Notes: a model not told the origin generated them from the sequence alone. Numbered from the stretch's first letter, positions 8,210-15,277 are shown. The stretch is DNA of 42,526 bases from PSLL01 sp964389705 (GCA_964389705.1 CAYMEO010000009.1:1-42526); one strand, 5' to 3'. Numbers and translations: made by a program.

Positions 8210-9178
8210 ATGGAAACTCAACAACCACCCGGAATGACGAATATCACTATTCACCCACTTCAAGAAAGTGACTTGGCCACCGCCAAGCGTATATTTCATC
8301 TCGCTTTTGGTACATTCCTCGGCTTGCCTGATCCGATGATGTTTTTCCACGATCGAGATTACATTCGAACGCGCTGGTTAGCCGATCCGACCGCCGCCTT
8401 TGGGGCTGAGATTGGTGGTGATATTGTCGGTTCCAACTTTGCAACCAACTGGGGCAGTGTGGGGTTCTTCGGACCTTTAACGATACATCCAGACCTCTGG
8501 GATCGTGGCATCGCCAAGCGTCTGATGGAGCCGATAATGGAGCTTTTCTCCAAATGGGGGACAAAGCATATAGGTCTCTTTACTTTTGCCCAGAGTTCAA
8601 AGCACATACACCTGTATCATAAGTTTGGCTTTTGGCCGCGTTTTCTCACCAAGGTCATGTCAAAGCCCATTGAGCGGAAAGCAGATGTGCCTCAGTGGTC
8701 AATGTATTCTGAGGTGCCGGAGAGTGAGCGAGGAGGATGCCTGAATGCCTGCCATGAACTGACCAATACCATCTACGATGGACTAGATGTGGAGCGGGAA
8801 ATCCGGGCTGTCTATACCCAGCGACTCGGCGACACTGTGCTGCTCTGGGATAACTCTAAACTGGTCGGGCTGGCTGTCTGTCACTGCGGATCAGGCACCG
8901 AGGCGGGAAGCGGTGCATGCTATATCAAATTCGGGGCTGTGAGATCGGGATCAAATGCGGGGCGGGTTTTTGATCGGCTTCTGGATGCATGTGAGGCACT
9001 GGCCCTCTCGAAGGGTATGTCGCGTCTCGTTGCCGGGGTCAATACAGGTCGCCATAAGGCTTATAACAGGATGATAGCGCGGGGCTTCCGCGCTGACATG
9101 CAGGGCGTCGCAATGCACAGGCCCAATAATCCCGGCTACAATCGCCCTAATGTCTACATCATCGATGATTGGCGCTAA
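8210..9178 (+). CDS. GNAT-family N-acetyltransferase
   Basis: This 322-residue protein has a GNAT domain in its N-terminal half. FGPLTIHPDLWDRGIAKRL matches motif A (the V-x-P-x-x-Q/R-G-x-G/A acetyl-CoA pyrophosphate loop), and LYHKFGFWPRF is the motif B end. The C-terminal half contains a second, less conserved GNAT-like unit (YIKFGAVR...NAGRVFDRLLDACEAL, then GVNTGRHKAYNRMIARGF). ATG 8210 follows GAAAGGAG. It is the last gene of the rightward cassette after the cupin and SnoaL-like ORFs. The acceptor substrate is unknown. Confidence 0.85.
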   Translation: METQQPPGMTNITIHPLQESDLATAKRIFHLAFGTFLGLPDPMMFFHDRDYIRTRWLADPTAAFGAEIGGDIVGSNFATNWGSVGFFGPLTIHPDLWDRGIAKRLMEPIMELFSKWGTKHIGLFTFAQSSKHIHLYHKFGFWPRFLTKVMSKPIERKADVPQWSMYSEVPESERGGCLNACHELTNTIYDGLDVEREIRAVYTQRLGDTVLLWDNSKLVGLAVCHCGSGTEAGSGACYIKFGAVRSGSNAGRVFDRLLDACEALALSKGMSRLVAGVNTGRHKAYNRMIARGFRADMQGVAMHRPNNPGYNRPNVYIIDDWR

Positions 9179-9249
9179 CATGAACGCAGGTCAGACAAGA
9201 TGAACCCTTTTTAAGGGCCTAATCTGGTAAAGAGCCAGTAGATTATGTC

Positions 9250-9327
9250 GTCATTCTTGCGAAAGCGAGAATCCGGTAATACTCGGTGGATATGGATTCC
9301 CGTTAAATAAATACATACGGGAATGAC
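9250..9327. repeat. REP/MITE-like imperfect palindrome
   Basis: The segment begins GTCATTCTTGCGAAAGCGAG and ends GGGAATGAC, so its termini (GTCATTC/GAATGAC) are inverted repeats, with internal GGATTCC near 9294. The sequence resembles the widespread GTCATTCC...GAAAGC...GGAATCC intergenic repeats seen in many proteobacterial and related genomes. No coding capacity is present. Confidence 0.6.
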
Positions 9328-9438
9328 ACCTTGAGTACTTTGTCCATTACCTCCCCGACTTTTCCTTACCAATTTAGTTTTTCATTAGCATACTCAAATG
9401 TTGAAATTCCATACAATCAATGTAACTTCTATGTATTA

Positions 9439-9458
9439 GCTACGAATGAACACGAATA
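9439..9458. repeat. dispersed intergenic repeat motif (copy 1)
   Basis: A motif CTACGAATGAACACGAAT near 9441-9458 resembles AGATGAACACGAATTAAC at 36471-36487. Similar AGCCACGAATGAACACGAAT sequences are familiar as intergenic repeats in many genomes (from memory). Function is unknown. Confidence 0.35.
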
Positions 9459-9520
9459 TAAGGCGATACAAGATTCATGATGTTTTTATATCCTGCATCA
9501 TTTTGTTAGTGGCTAATTAG

Positions 9521-11179
9521 TTGTCTGAAAAACCGCTCTGGAAATTTAGGATGGAATTCAATTACGAAAATCTATGTCGCTCATGGAAATGGGAGATTCC
9601 CCCGCACTACAACATCGGTCGTGACTGTACGGACAAACACGCAAAAAGAGAATCACACAGGAATAAGGTCGCTCTGTACTGGGAAAATGAAGAGGGCGAA
9701 ACGAGAAAATTCACATTCGCCGAAATTGCAGGCGTTACAAATCGGATAGGAAACGCATTGCTCTCCCTTGGGTTTCAAAAAGGCGACCGTCTCCTCATAC
9801 GCCTCCCTAACATTCCGGAATTCCCCTTCGCTTTCCTGGGAGCCATAAAGATTGGTGCTGTTCCGATTCCGACAAGCACTATGTTCACGTCTGAAGAAAT
9901 TGGCTATTTACTCGACGACAGTGGAGCAAAGGGTGTAATTACTACGGCTCAATTGTACGAGGCTGTGGAAATAAACCGGGGACGGCACAGGGAATTTAAA
10001 CATGCGCTTATAGTTGGGAACTCCGTTCCTTCTGGATGCGTAGATTTTCTGGAACTGGTAAATCAAAGCCCTGAGAGTTTAGAAGTCCCTGAGACAAAAG
10101 CGGATGACATGGCATATATATGCTATACGTCCGGCACGACAGGTTTTTCAAAGGGCGTAGTTCATGCGCAACGCGCCCTTATTGGACATGATCCTGCTGC
10201 TACTTACTGGCAATCCCTAAAACCCAACGATATTGTTATGCACGCGGGGAAATTAAACTGGACATATACGCTGGGCACCGGCTGTCTTGACCCATGGCGT
10301 CACGGCTGCACAACTGTAATCTACGGGGGAGAACACAATCCGAAGAAATTCTTTGAGCTGATTTCTAAATACCGTGTAAACGTATTTATGGCCGTTCCTA
10401 CGGTTTATCGCCAAATGATTCGTGTATCGGATGAAATTAACCCCGACCTCTCAAGCCTCCGCCATGCCCTGAGCGCGGGCGAGCACCTAAGCGAGGAATT
10501 ATTTCTTTCCTGGAAAAACAAACTGGGAATAGAACTCTATGATGGACTCGGAATGAGCGAGTTTAGTTATTATCTCTCAAACATGCCCGGAATGCCTATA
10601 AAGCCCGGCTCACCTGGAAAGCCGCAGCCGGGGCATCGTTCTACACTAATTGACGAAGATGGAAAAGAGGTCGGTGTGGGGGAAACCGGGGTTCTAGCTA
10701 CTCCCAAGGATGATCCGGGAATTATGCTCGGATACTGGCAGAAACCCCAGGAAACCGAAAGGATGTTTCGTGGAAACTGGTTTGTGAGCGGTGATTTCTT
10801 CTACAAGGATGAGGATGGGTATTTCTGGATTGTGGGAAGAGAAGACGACATAATAACTACTTTCGGGTATCGAGTCTCTCCATTCGAGGTGGAGAGGGTT
10901 CTGAATGAGCATCCGGCAGTTAGTGAATGCGCAGTAACCGGGATAAACCTTGTAGAGGATAAAACAATCACAACTGCGTTTGTTGTTCTTAAAGAAGGAC
11001 ATCAATCAGAAAAACTGAAGCAGGAGCTTCTGGACTATACACATCGCCGTCTTGCCAAGTACAAGTGCCCCAGAGAGATAGTATTCGTTGAGTCACTCCC
11101 CAAAACGGCAAATGGAAAGATCAGGCGGAAGGCACTTAGAGAAAGCCACGTTATTCACCAAACGACTCTAAAAGGTTAA
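9521..11179 (+). CDS. AMP-forming acyl-CoA synthetase (benzoate/aminobenzoate-CoA-ligase-like)
   Basis: This 552-residue ANL-superfamily adenylating enzyme has the P-loop YTSGTTGFSKG near residue 200, the A5 motif YDGLGMSEF, the hinge SGDFFYKDEDGYFWIVGRED with IITTFGYRVSP, and the C-terminal catalytic lysine in PKTANGKIRRKAL. It activates a carboxylate to an acyl-AMP and then an acyl-CoA in the cytoplasm. The N-terminus (NYENLCRSWKWEIPPHYNIGRDC) and overall pattern resemble aryl- or medium-chain acyl-CoA ligases such as 2-aminobenzoate-CoA ligase, but the substrate is not determinable. The TTG at 9521 lacks a clear Shine-Dalgarno; ATG 9551 is an alternative start. It is convergent with the peptide cluster, 74 bp away. 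Confidence 0.9.
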   Translation: MSEKPLWKFRMEFNYENLCRSWKWEIPPHYNIGRDCTDKHAKRESHRNKVALYWENEEGETRKFTFAEIAGVTNRIGNALLSLGFQKGDRLLIRLPNIPEFPFAFLGAIKIGAVPIPTSTMFTSEEIGYLLDDSGAKGVITTAQLYEAVEINRGRHREFKHALIVGNSVPSGCVDFLELVNQSPESLEVPETKADDMAYICYTSGTTGFSKGVVHAQRALIGHDPAATYWQSLKPNDIVMHAGKLNWTYTLGTGCLDPWRHGCTTVIYGGEHNPKKFFELISKYRVNVFMAVPTVYRQMIRVSDEINPDLSSLRHALSAGEHLSEELFLSWKNKLGIELYDGLGMSEFSYYLSNMPGMPIKPGSPGKPQPGHRSTLIDEDGKEVGVGETGVLATPKDDPGIMLGYWQKPQETERMFRGNWFVSGDFFYKDEDGYFWIVGREDDIITTFGYRVSPFEVERVLNEHPAVSECAVTGINLVEDKTITTAFVVLKEGHQSEKLKQELLDYTHRRLAKYKCPREIVFVESLPKTANGKIRRKALRESHVIHQTTLKG

Positions 11180-11252
11180 AAAGCTACGGTTAGTCTCTGA
11201 CGCCTTCGTCTCAGCCCCACTCATTCATATGGCTAATGTATGGTGTCAGAAG

Positions 11253-11568
11253 TCAGCCGCACCGTTGGAGACACGCATTGTAATTCTGATCGCAAATAAT
11301 ACAGTTGGTAGATGGTTTTGGGTTTTCGAGCGTCCCTTCGCAGTTATCCAAACAGTTGACCCAGACGAGATAGCAAAAACCTCTACAAATCGCGCTTCCG
11401 AGGTCATCAAGAAGCCCTAAAACTTGCGATATAGGAAACGGGTCAATAGAAAGCTGAGAAATGACTCTTTGCCCTCCGTTAACGCAACTCCGCACCGATA
11501 CGGACTGATAGTGCCCCCTTGCATTCATTGTAGAGCGAAGCCCCTGCGGTAAATCCTGGAATTTTCAT
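11253..11568 (-). pseudogene. PGFTAEASLY-family peptide 7, frameshifted by AATG duplication
   Basis: From ATG 11568 (GGGGGTG ribosome-binding site upstream) the reading is MKIPGFTAGASLYN, matching the family leader, and this frame stops soon after. The remaining 90 codons continue in another frame. At the junction the minus strand reads AATGAATG (plus-strand CATTCATT, 11522-11529). Removing one 4-bp unit restores ...ASLYNARGHYQS... and one ORF of about 104 residues. The body has a second family block, QRVISQLS, also seen in peptide 2, then nine cysteines in pairs such as CRGFC, CLDNC, CIIC and CLQRC. It is the last member of the leftward series. Confidence 0.8.
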
Positions 11569-11651
11569 TTCATTCACCCCCTTTCATCTTAAATTTCTTG
11601 ACCTCGCCAATGTAGTAGAGCAACATCATGACAACTGAGAACGAAACCCAA

Positions 11652-11882
11652 TTACGCTAAGATGCCGCAGTAGTTTGCTGCAACAGGTGCCAGCTCCTCC
11701 TGCCCGGCGAGTATAGCGGCTGCTAATGCCGCACAGACAAATGCCCTCATAGAAAACTGTGGAACTATTTCCTGGCTGTTCATATAGCCGGCCCCCTCCT
11801 TCATAAGCTGATAACACCCGCTCACCCTATAGAGCGATCTTTCCGCAGTAAACCCCGGCATGTTGTTCGGCTTGTTTCTCAT
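11652..11882 (-). CDS. PGFTAEASLY-family peptide 6
   Basis: This 76-residue peptide starts MRNKPNNMPGFTAERSLYRVSGCYQ, with AAGGAGG upstream of ATG 11882 deciding the start over a longer in-frame ORF. After the leader it has QEIVPQFS, matching the second family block, then an Ala-rich hydrophobic segment (AFVCAALAAAILAG) and a Cys near the C-terminus (ANYCGILA). It has only three cysteines, fewer than its neighbours. It is a putative precursor peptide processed by the cluster's subtilisin-like protease. Confidence 0.8.
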   Translation of the reverse strand: MRNKPNNMPGFTAERSLYRVSGCYQLMKEGAGYMNSQEIVPQFSMRAFVCAALAAAILAGQEELAPVAANYCGILA

Positions 11883-11936
11883 TCCATTTTCCTCCTTCCA
11901 TCTTAATTTTGATTTCACAAATCCGGAACACCCTGG

Positions 11937-12206
11937 TTATTGAATGGCGGTGGCATTGAAAGAAGCCGCTTCTACGCGGCAGATATACCAGCACCATGAC
12001 TGGGTACAACAGATGAAACAACCCCAAATATACCAGCACTGCCACACTCCCCCAGGCACCCTTTGCCCTCCAGTCCCTCCACCCATTGTTTGACTGAGGA
12101 ACACGGCTTGAGGCCCCAACTCCGTCATTGGGACCACGTAATAATGGCCGCCTCTGCTATAGAGTGAAGCCTCTGCAGTAAATCCAGGTAAATTCGTTTT
12201 ACTCAT
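11937..12206 (-). CDS. PGFTAEASLY-family peptide 5 (Trp/Cys-rich)
   Basis: This 89-residue peptide begins MSKTNLPGFTAEASLYSRGGHYY, with a strong AAGGAGG ribosome-binding site. After a Gly-rich linker (MGGGTGG) it has an extremely aromatic, Cys-rich stretch (WQCWYIWGCFICC, then QSWCWYIC) with six cysteines and six tryptophans, followed by a short hydrophilic tail (RVEAASFNATAIQ). The hydrophobic Cys/Trp block is the probable functional core. No similarity to its neighbours is visible outside the leader. Confidence 0.85.
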   Translation of the reverse strand: MSKTNLPGFTAEASLYSRGGHYYVVPMTELGPQAVFLSQTMGGGTGGQRVPGGVWQCWYIWGCFICCTQSWCWYICRVEAASFNATAIQ

Positions 12207-12340
12207 TTTATTTACCTCCTTTTATTTAGAGTTGTCTCCGAGCCAAGCACAAAAGGGTTGTATATCCCTAAGCAGGCTGTACCTGTCACCACCTATCCTG
12301 CTCACACAAGCAGCACCGTACAAACCGCCGCAGTCTCAAT

Positions 12341-12646
12341 TTAATCAATCGCCATCAAGCTGCTAATACAGTCGCTCCATGGATCACCTGCCGGCACCCA
12401 ACCCCAAGAGCAGGCGGGCGGTTGAGGACAGATCCTTGTATATGTAAACCATTGGCATATTTGGCAGTCAGTTTGAAAAGTTAGACCCCAAATTTTCGAT
12501 GTACTGGTCGTTTTATCCCAGCACAATTTATTCATCAAGGCAGGAACCACCGCACCTCCTCTCAAGGGGGCGCGATTGGGAGCCACTGCATAGCCTTTGG
12601 TTGATTTATAAAGCGAAGCCTCACCGGTAAATCCCGGTATATTCAT
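12341..12646 (-). CDS. PGFTAEASLY-family peptide 4
   Basis: This 101-residue peptide begins MNIPGFTGEASLYKSTKGYAV, with AAGGAGGTGTG ahead of ATG 12646. The second family block is degenerate (GGAVVPALMN). The variable part contains CQICQWF, RICPQPPAC and SWGW, with six cysteines and several Trp and Pro residues. Directly after its stop, another frame stays open for 37 codons (12335-12222) with a Cys-containing sequence, noted separately as a possible relic. Confidence 0.83.
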   Translation of the reverse strand: MNIPGFTGEASLYKSTKGYAVAPNRAPLRGGAVVPALMNKLCWDKTTSTSKIWGLTFQTDCQICQWFTYTRICPQPPACSWGWVPAGDPWSDCISSLMAID

Positions 12647-12683
12647 ATCACACCTCCTTTCTCAGTTATCCTGTACACTCAGA

Positions 12684-12968
12684 TCATAGCCGGGCAATAA
12701 ATGAAGGTTCACTACATGTACTCTGACAATTTTGCATGCATTGGCCAAAATACCAACTAGAACCACCACCAAAAGTCATACAGATGTGCCAACACGCCCC
12801 GTAACAGTCTTGACCAGGCAATCCTATAGGTCCGTATGGGCCGGTAGCCCGGCTAATTTGCACATAAGGTGTGGTGATTACCCCTATAGTTTCGAGAGTT
12901 GCGACCATACAGTAGAGCTTGCTTGCCTTGTAAAGCGAGGCTTCTGCGGTAAATTTAGGCATGTTCAT
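12684..12968 (-). CDS. PGFTAEASLY-family peptide 3
   Basis: This 94-residue peptide begins MNMPKFTAEASLYKASKLYC (Lys replaces Gly in the leader), with AGGAGG upstream. The centre is Gly/Pro-rich (ATGPYGPIGLPGQ). The C-terminal half has six cysteines in a regular pattern (DCYGACWHIC, GQCMQNCQSTC), resembling C-x3-C-x3-C repeats. It lies 26 bp after the stop of a decayed PatG-C-like copy, the same spacing as peptide 2 after the intact copy. Confidence 0.84.
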   Translation of the reverse strand: MNMPKFTAEASLYKASKLYCMVATLETIGVITTPYVQISRATGPYGPIGLPGQDCYGACWHICMTFGGGSSWYFGQCMQNCQSTCSEPSFIARL

Positions 12969-12993
12969 GATATATACCTCCTATTTTTTATGT

Positions 12994-13282
12994 TTAATGA
13001 CCGTAATACACCGGCATTTTAATGACCAGGAATGGAGACTCTTACGTCACGTCCACTCAGACAAGGCCCAGCTCCATGACCCCCGTCCGGCGATTTAGGC
13101 GAGAAAAGATAACATCACCAATTTTGCAGAGGCCACTAAGTGGAACCGCCATAACCGTAGGCAACATAAAAGTTGTTCCCAAGTCGCCGGGCGAGGGCCT
13201 AGCCCGAGACCCACATACTAAACTCTGCAGCAGTTCACAACTGTGCCGGATGGTGACGCGCATTTAACCTTTTCCGCAAAGT
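12994..13282 (-). pseudogene. remnant of a second PatG-C-terminal-like gene
   Basis: Read on the minus strand with one frameshift and three in-frame stops, this segment matches the last ~85 codons of the gene at 13638-14576. LNARHHPAQ-x-TAAEF corresponds to LNYLVVRYPAIYATAAEAF. VPLSGLCKIGDVIFSRLNRRT corresponds to SPLSGTRKIVEVIFSFTNRNT. VDVT-x-ESPFLVIKMPVYYGH-stop corresponds to VDVTEEFPFLVTKMSPYYDR-stop. The 5-prime three quarters are missing, replaced upstream by peptide 2. The peptide 3 gene follows 26 bp downstream, mirroring the intact gene and peptide 2, so a [PatG-C + peptide] unit was apparently duplicated and one copy then decayed. Confidence 0.85.
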
Positions 13283-13296
13283 CCCGTACGCTATTT

Positions 13297-13611
13297 CTAA
13301 TCGCAGAGTTCCTGGCAAGTAGACGTTATCGCTGCACCGGCTGCGATACACTCGGGCAATGCCGTTCCTTCACTTCCTGTAACACAACCGGCGGTAATTG
13401 CACCCCCAGCAGTGGCGCACGCCGCTTTGCAACCTGCATGTAATAACTTTTCTCCTAACGACTTGAAGAAATCCCCAATATCGCCCCAGCTTAACTGGGA
13501 AATAACTTGCTGCTCCCTACTCCCGTAAGTTTTCGCTGTAGACCGGTAACTGGTGCTCGTTCTGTAGAGAGAGGCATCTGCGGTAAATCTTGGTAAATTT
13601 GTTTTACTCAT
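13297..13611 (-). CDS. PGFTAEASLY-family peptide 2
   Basis: This 104-residue peptide begins MSKTNLPRFTADASLYRTSTSYR; ATG 13611 is chosen because AAGGAGG lies about 9 bp upstream. The second block QQVISQLSW is followed by a short amphipathic segment (GDIGDFFKSLGEKLLHAG) and a Gly/Ala/Thr-rich C-terminus with six cysteines (CKAAC, AGC, PEC, STCQELC). This part looks bacteriocin-like, with small residues and a GG-like AGGAITAG stretch. It starts 27 bp after the PatG-C-like gene, so the two are almost certainly cotranscribed. Confidence 0.84.
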   Translation of the reverse strand: MSKTNLPRFTADASLYRTSTSYRSTAKTYGSREQQVISQLSWGDIGDFFKSLGEKLLHAGCKAACATAGGAITAGCVTGSEGTALPECIAAGAAITSTCQELCD

Positions 13612-13637
13612 TCCATTCACCTCCTTTTATATTGATT

Positions 13638-14576
13638 TTAACGATCATAGTACGGCGACATCTTTGTAACTAGGAATGGAAACTCTTCAGTCACATCAAC
13701 ACGAACAAAGTACTTCTCGGTGACATCGGTATTGCGGTTTGTGAATGAGAAGATGACTTCAACGATTTTGCGTGTACCGCTTAGGGGTGAAGGGCGAACC
13801 TCCACCCCAGTCAATGAAGAGTTCCGTCCGAAAGCCTCAGCAGCAGTTGCGTAGATTGCTGGATAGCGGACTACCAGATAGTTTAGAGCGCGATGTTCAT
13901 CCGTTGCGCCTGCATTATCAGCCATTTGCATGATTCTCATAAATAGCTCCTCAGCCGCCAGTGTAAACTCCTTTGCGGCAATCTCCTTTGGTCGAGGAAT
14001 AGATTTGATTAGCGAATCAATATCGAATGAATACATCTGATCAAATGCGACAATGGGAACCATAAGCCCGTTGCACATTTCAGGCGGTGCGATTGGTCCT
14101 CTCATACCGATAACCACATCAACATCTGTGGGACGTGGAGCAGGACGGAGGGCTTCCACCAGCATATCAAAGTCTGCGGGGTCACGCGGTATCAGGATGT
14201 AGGTTTCTAAACCCTCAATGGTAAAAACCCAGCATAACTGGCGCACCAGGTAGCGGTTATGCCGCTCAGATAGAACCTTGTGAAGCGCCTGCCTGTCTGT
14301 AAGCCCGGCTGTGTCTCCTCGTCCGGTGGCCTGTGCAAATTCCTTTTCTACCGAGAGCCGCGGAAAACGCGCTTCAACCCTGCCCAGCGTGTAAACATAA
14401 GAAGGGGGCATAGAATTAGCTCCGCCTCCACAAGTGGGACAGTTTCCCCCATCGGTCTGCGGTGAGATAGTCGTTTTTGTACGATCATTGCCAGGAGACA
14501 GTGTAACTACCGACGTGTCTTTCACATTTGTGATTTGATCTCCCGGCTGTTCCTTTACTTCCTTATTTTGCTCCAT
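13638..14576 (-). CDS. stand-alone PatG C-terminal-domain-like protein
   Basis: The 312-residue protein has a disordered, polar first 40 residues, then NCPTCGGG (C46, C49). From residue 60 it has a domain I recognise as the C-terminal part of cyanobactin protease PatG: YVYTLGRVEARFPRLSVEKEFAQATGR, TDRQ-x-x-HKVLSERHNRYLVRQLCWVFTIEGLETYIL, RDPADFDMLVEALRP. In PatG this domain follows the subtilisin domain in one chain; here the protease is separate (15278-16189). The role of the domain in PatG is not well defined. AAGGAGG precedes ATG 14576. The protein probably acts with the protease on the leader-bearing peptides. A decayed paralogue lies at 12994-13282. Confidence 0.85.
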   Translation of the reverse strand: MEQNKEVKEQPGDQITNVKDTSVVTLSPGNDRTKTTISPQTDGGNCPTCGGGANSMPPSYVYTLGRVEARFPRLSVEKEFAQATGRGDTAGLTDRQALHKVLSERHNRYLVRQLCWVFTIEGLETYILIPRDPADFDMLVEALRPAPRPTDVDVVIGMRGPIAPPEMCNGLMVPIVAFDQMYSFDIDSLIKSIPRPKEIAAKEFTLAAEELFMRIMQMADNAGATDEHRALNYLVVRYPAIYATAAEAFGRNSSLTGVEVRPSPLSGTRKIVEVIFSFTNRNTDVTEKYFVRVDVTEEFPFLVTKMSPYYDR

Positions 14577-14632
14577 AATATTTCTCCTCCTTTTGGGTAT
14601 ATTTCAAAGGCTCTGTATAACCATTCAACACA

Positions 14633-14652
14633 GGGCGCATCCCAATGCGCCC
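14633..14652 (-). repeat. GC-rich perfect hairpin between two cluster genes
   Basis: GGGCGCAT-CCCA-ATGCGCCC forms an 8-bp stem with a 4-nt loop between the CGGC-protein stop (14659) and the PatG-C-like start (14576). No T-run follows on the minus strand, so it is not a standard terminator. It may be a transcript-stability hairpin or a REP-like unit (flanking minus-strand TGTAGGGGCG resembles TGTAGGGGTG at 30406-30415). Confidence 0.5.
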
Positions 14653-14658
14653 CTACAT

Positions 14659-14880
14659 TTAACGCCTGCCGGAGAAAATCATCCATCGGTTCAGCGCGGC
14701 GGCACGGCGCGTGCACCCACCACACGGCTTAATTCCGACTGCAGACGTGGCTCGTTTGATGACATCACCAAGGCCAATTTCTTCATCCCTGACAAAACCA
14801 GGGAGACGAACCCGGTAAGGCTGGCGTTTACTCTTATCCAATTGGCTATCCATCACCTCTTTCTTTTTCATGGCATTCAT
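14659..14880 (-). CDS. small CGGC-motif protein of the peptide cluster
   Basis: This protein of 73 residues (70 if ATG 14871 is used) has QPYRVRLPGFVRDEEIGLGDVIKRAT, then GIKPCGGCTRRAAALNRW with C53 and C56. The CGGC-x-x-RA-x-x-LNRW segment resembles short Cys-pair modules in small bacterial proteins, and function is unknown. The embedded LPGF echoes the PGF of the peptide leaders, perhaps by chance. It sits between peptide 1 and the PatG-C-like gene in the same direction. It could be a small accessory or recognition protein, or a metal- or cofactor-binding one. The start is preceded by GGGGG rather than a canonical site. Confidence 0.75.
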   Translation of the reverse strand: MNAMKKKEVMDSQLDKSKRQPYRVRLPGFVRDEEIGLGDVIKRATSAVGIKPCGGCTRRAAALNRWMIFSGRR

Positions 14881-14918
14881 CCCCCGGATTAATCTTTAAT
14901 AAAAATAGGCCATCTATG

Positions 14919-15230
14919 TTACCCAATACTTGTGTTTGGCAAGGCAGGACGTGGAAAAGGTAGTCCACACGGTATAGACCATGTATGAAACGAACCCTGA
15001 CTACAAACATATTGACAACATAGCTCTTTACCAAAAATACATGTTGTGTCGCAAACGTAACCACATTCCCATTGATAAGCGCCGCATTGGCGTCGCCCAC
15101 TTATACAGGGTCCGCAGTACTGAGGTTCAACAACCACTTCGCCTCTTGTAGTGACGCTTTCTGACGACATTGCATAGGATTTAGTTGATGTGTAAAGAGA
15201 AGCTTCTGCCATGAATCCCGGCATATTCAT
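14919..15230 (-). CDS. PGFTAEASLY-family peptide 1 (10 Cys)
   Basis: This 103-residue peptide begins MNMPGFMAEASLYTSTKSYA; ATG 15230 is preceded by AGAGGAAAC. The second block is degenerate (VVVEPQYCG). The variable region has ten cysteines (YCGPC, RRQC, WECGYVCDTTC, ELCCQYVC, IPC) with Tyr/Trp between, then a Pro-rich tail (GLPFPRPALPN). It is the first peptide gene after the protease (48 bp downstream). The high, regular Cys content fits a disulfide-rich or otherwise crosslinked product. Confidence 0.84.
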   Translation of the reverse strand: MNMPGFMAEASLYTSTKSYAMSSESVTTRGEVVVEPQYCGPCISGRRQCGAYQWECGYVCDTTCIFGKELCCQYVCSQGSFHTWSIPCGLPFPRPALPNTSIG

Positions 15231-15277
15231 GATTGTTTCCTCTTTTTTAAAGCTATTTTTAGCAAAGCAGATTAGAC

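Larger units (their letters stand above)
9179..9520. other. intergenic region with repeat fragments
   Basis: No ORF is supported in these 342 bp. They hold an imperfect palindromic repeat at 9250-9327 and a short dispersed-repeat motif at about 9439-9458. No convincing promoter for the acyl-CoA ligase was recognised. Confidence 0.6.

Noticed and set aside
11180..11252. Bidirectional terminator between the acyl-CoA ligase and peptide 7
   Set aside because: A GACG-CCTT-CGTC hairpin is present but is short and has no T-run on either side.
13022..13267. 81-codon plus-strand ORF opposite the PatG-C relic
   Set aside because: Its complement aligns convincingly to the PatG-C-like protein, so the minus-strand pseudogene explains this segment.
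11253..15230. CRISPR-like or simple repeat array
   Set aside because: The repeated unit is the protein-level leader only; nucleotide spacing is 250-1000 bp with full ORFs between, so this is a gene family, not a CRISPR.
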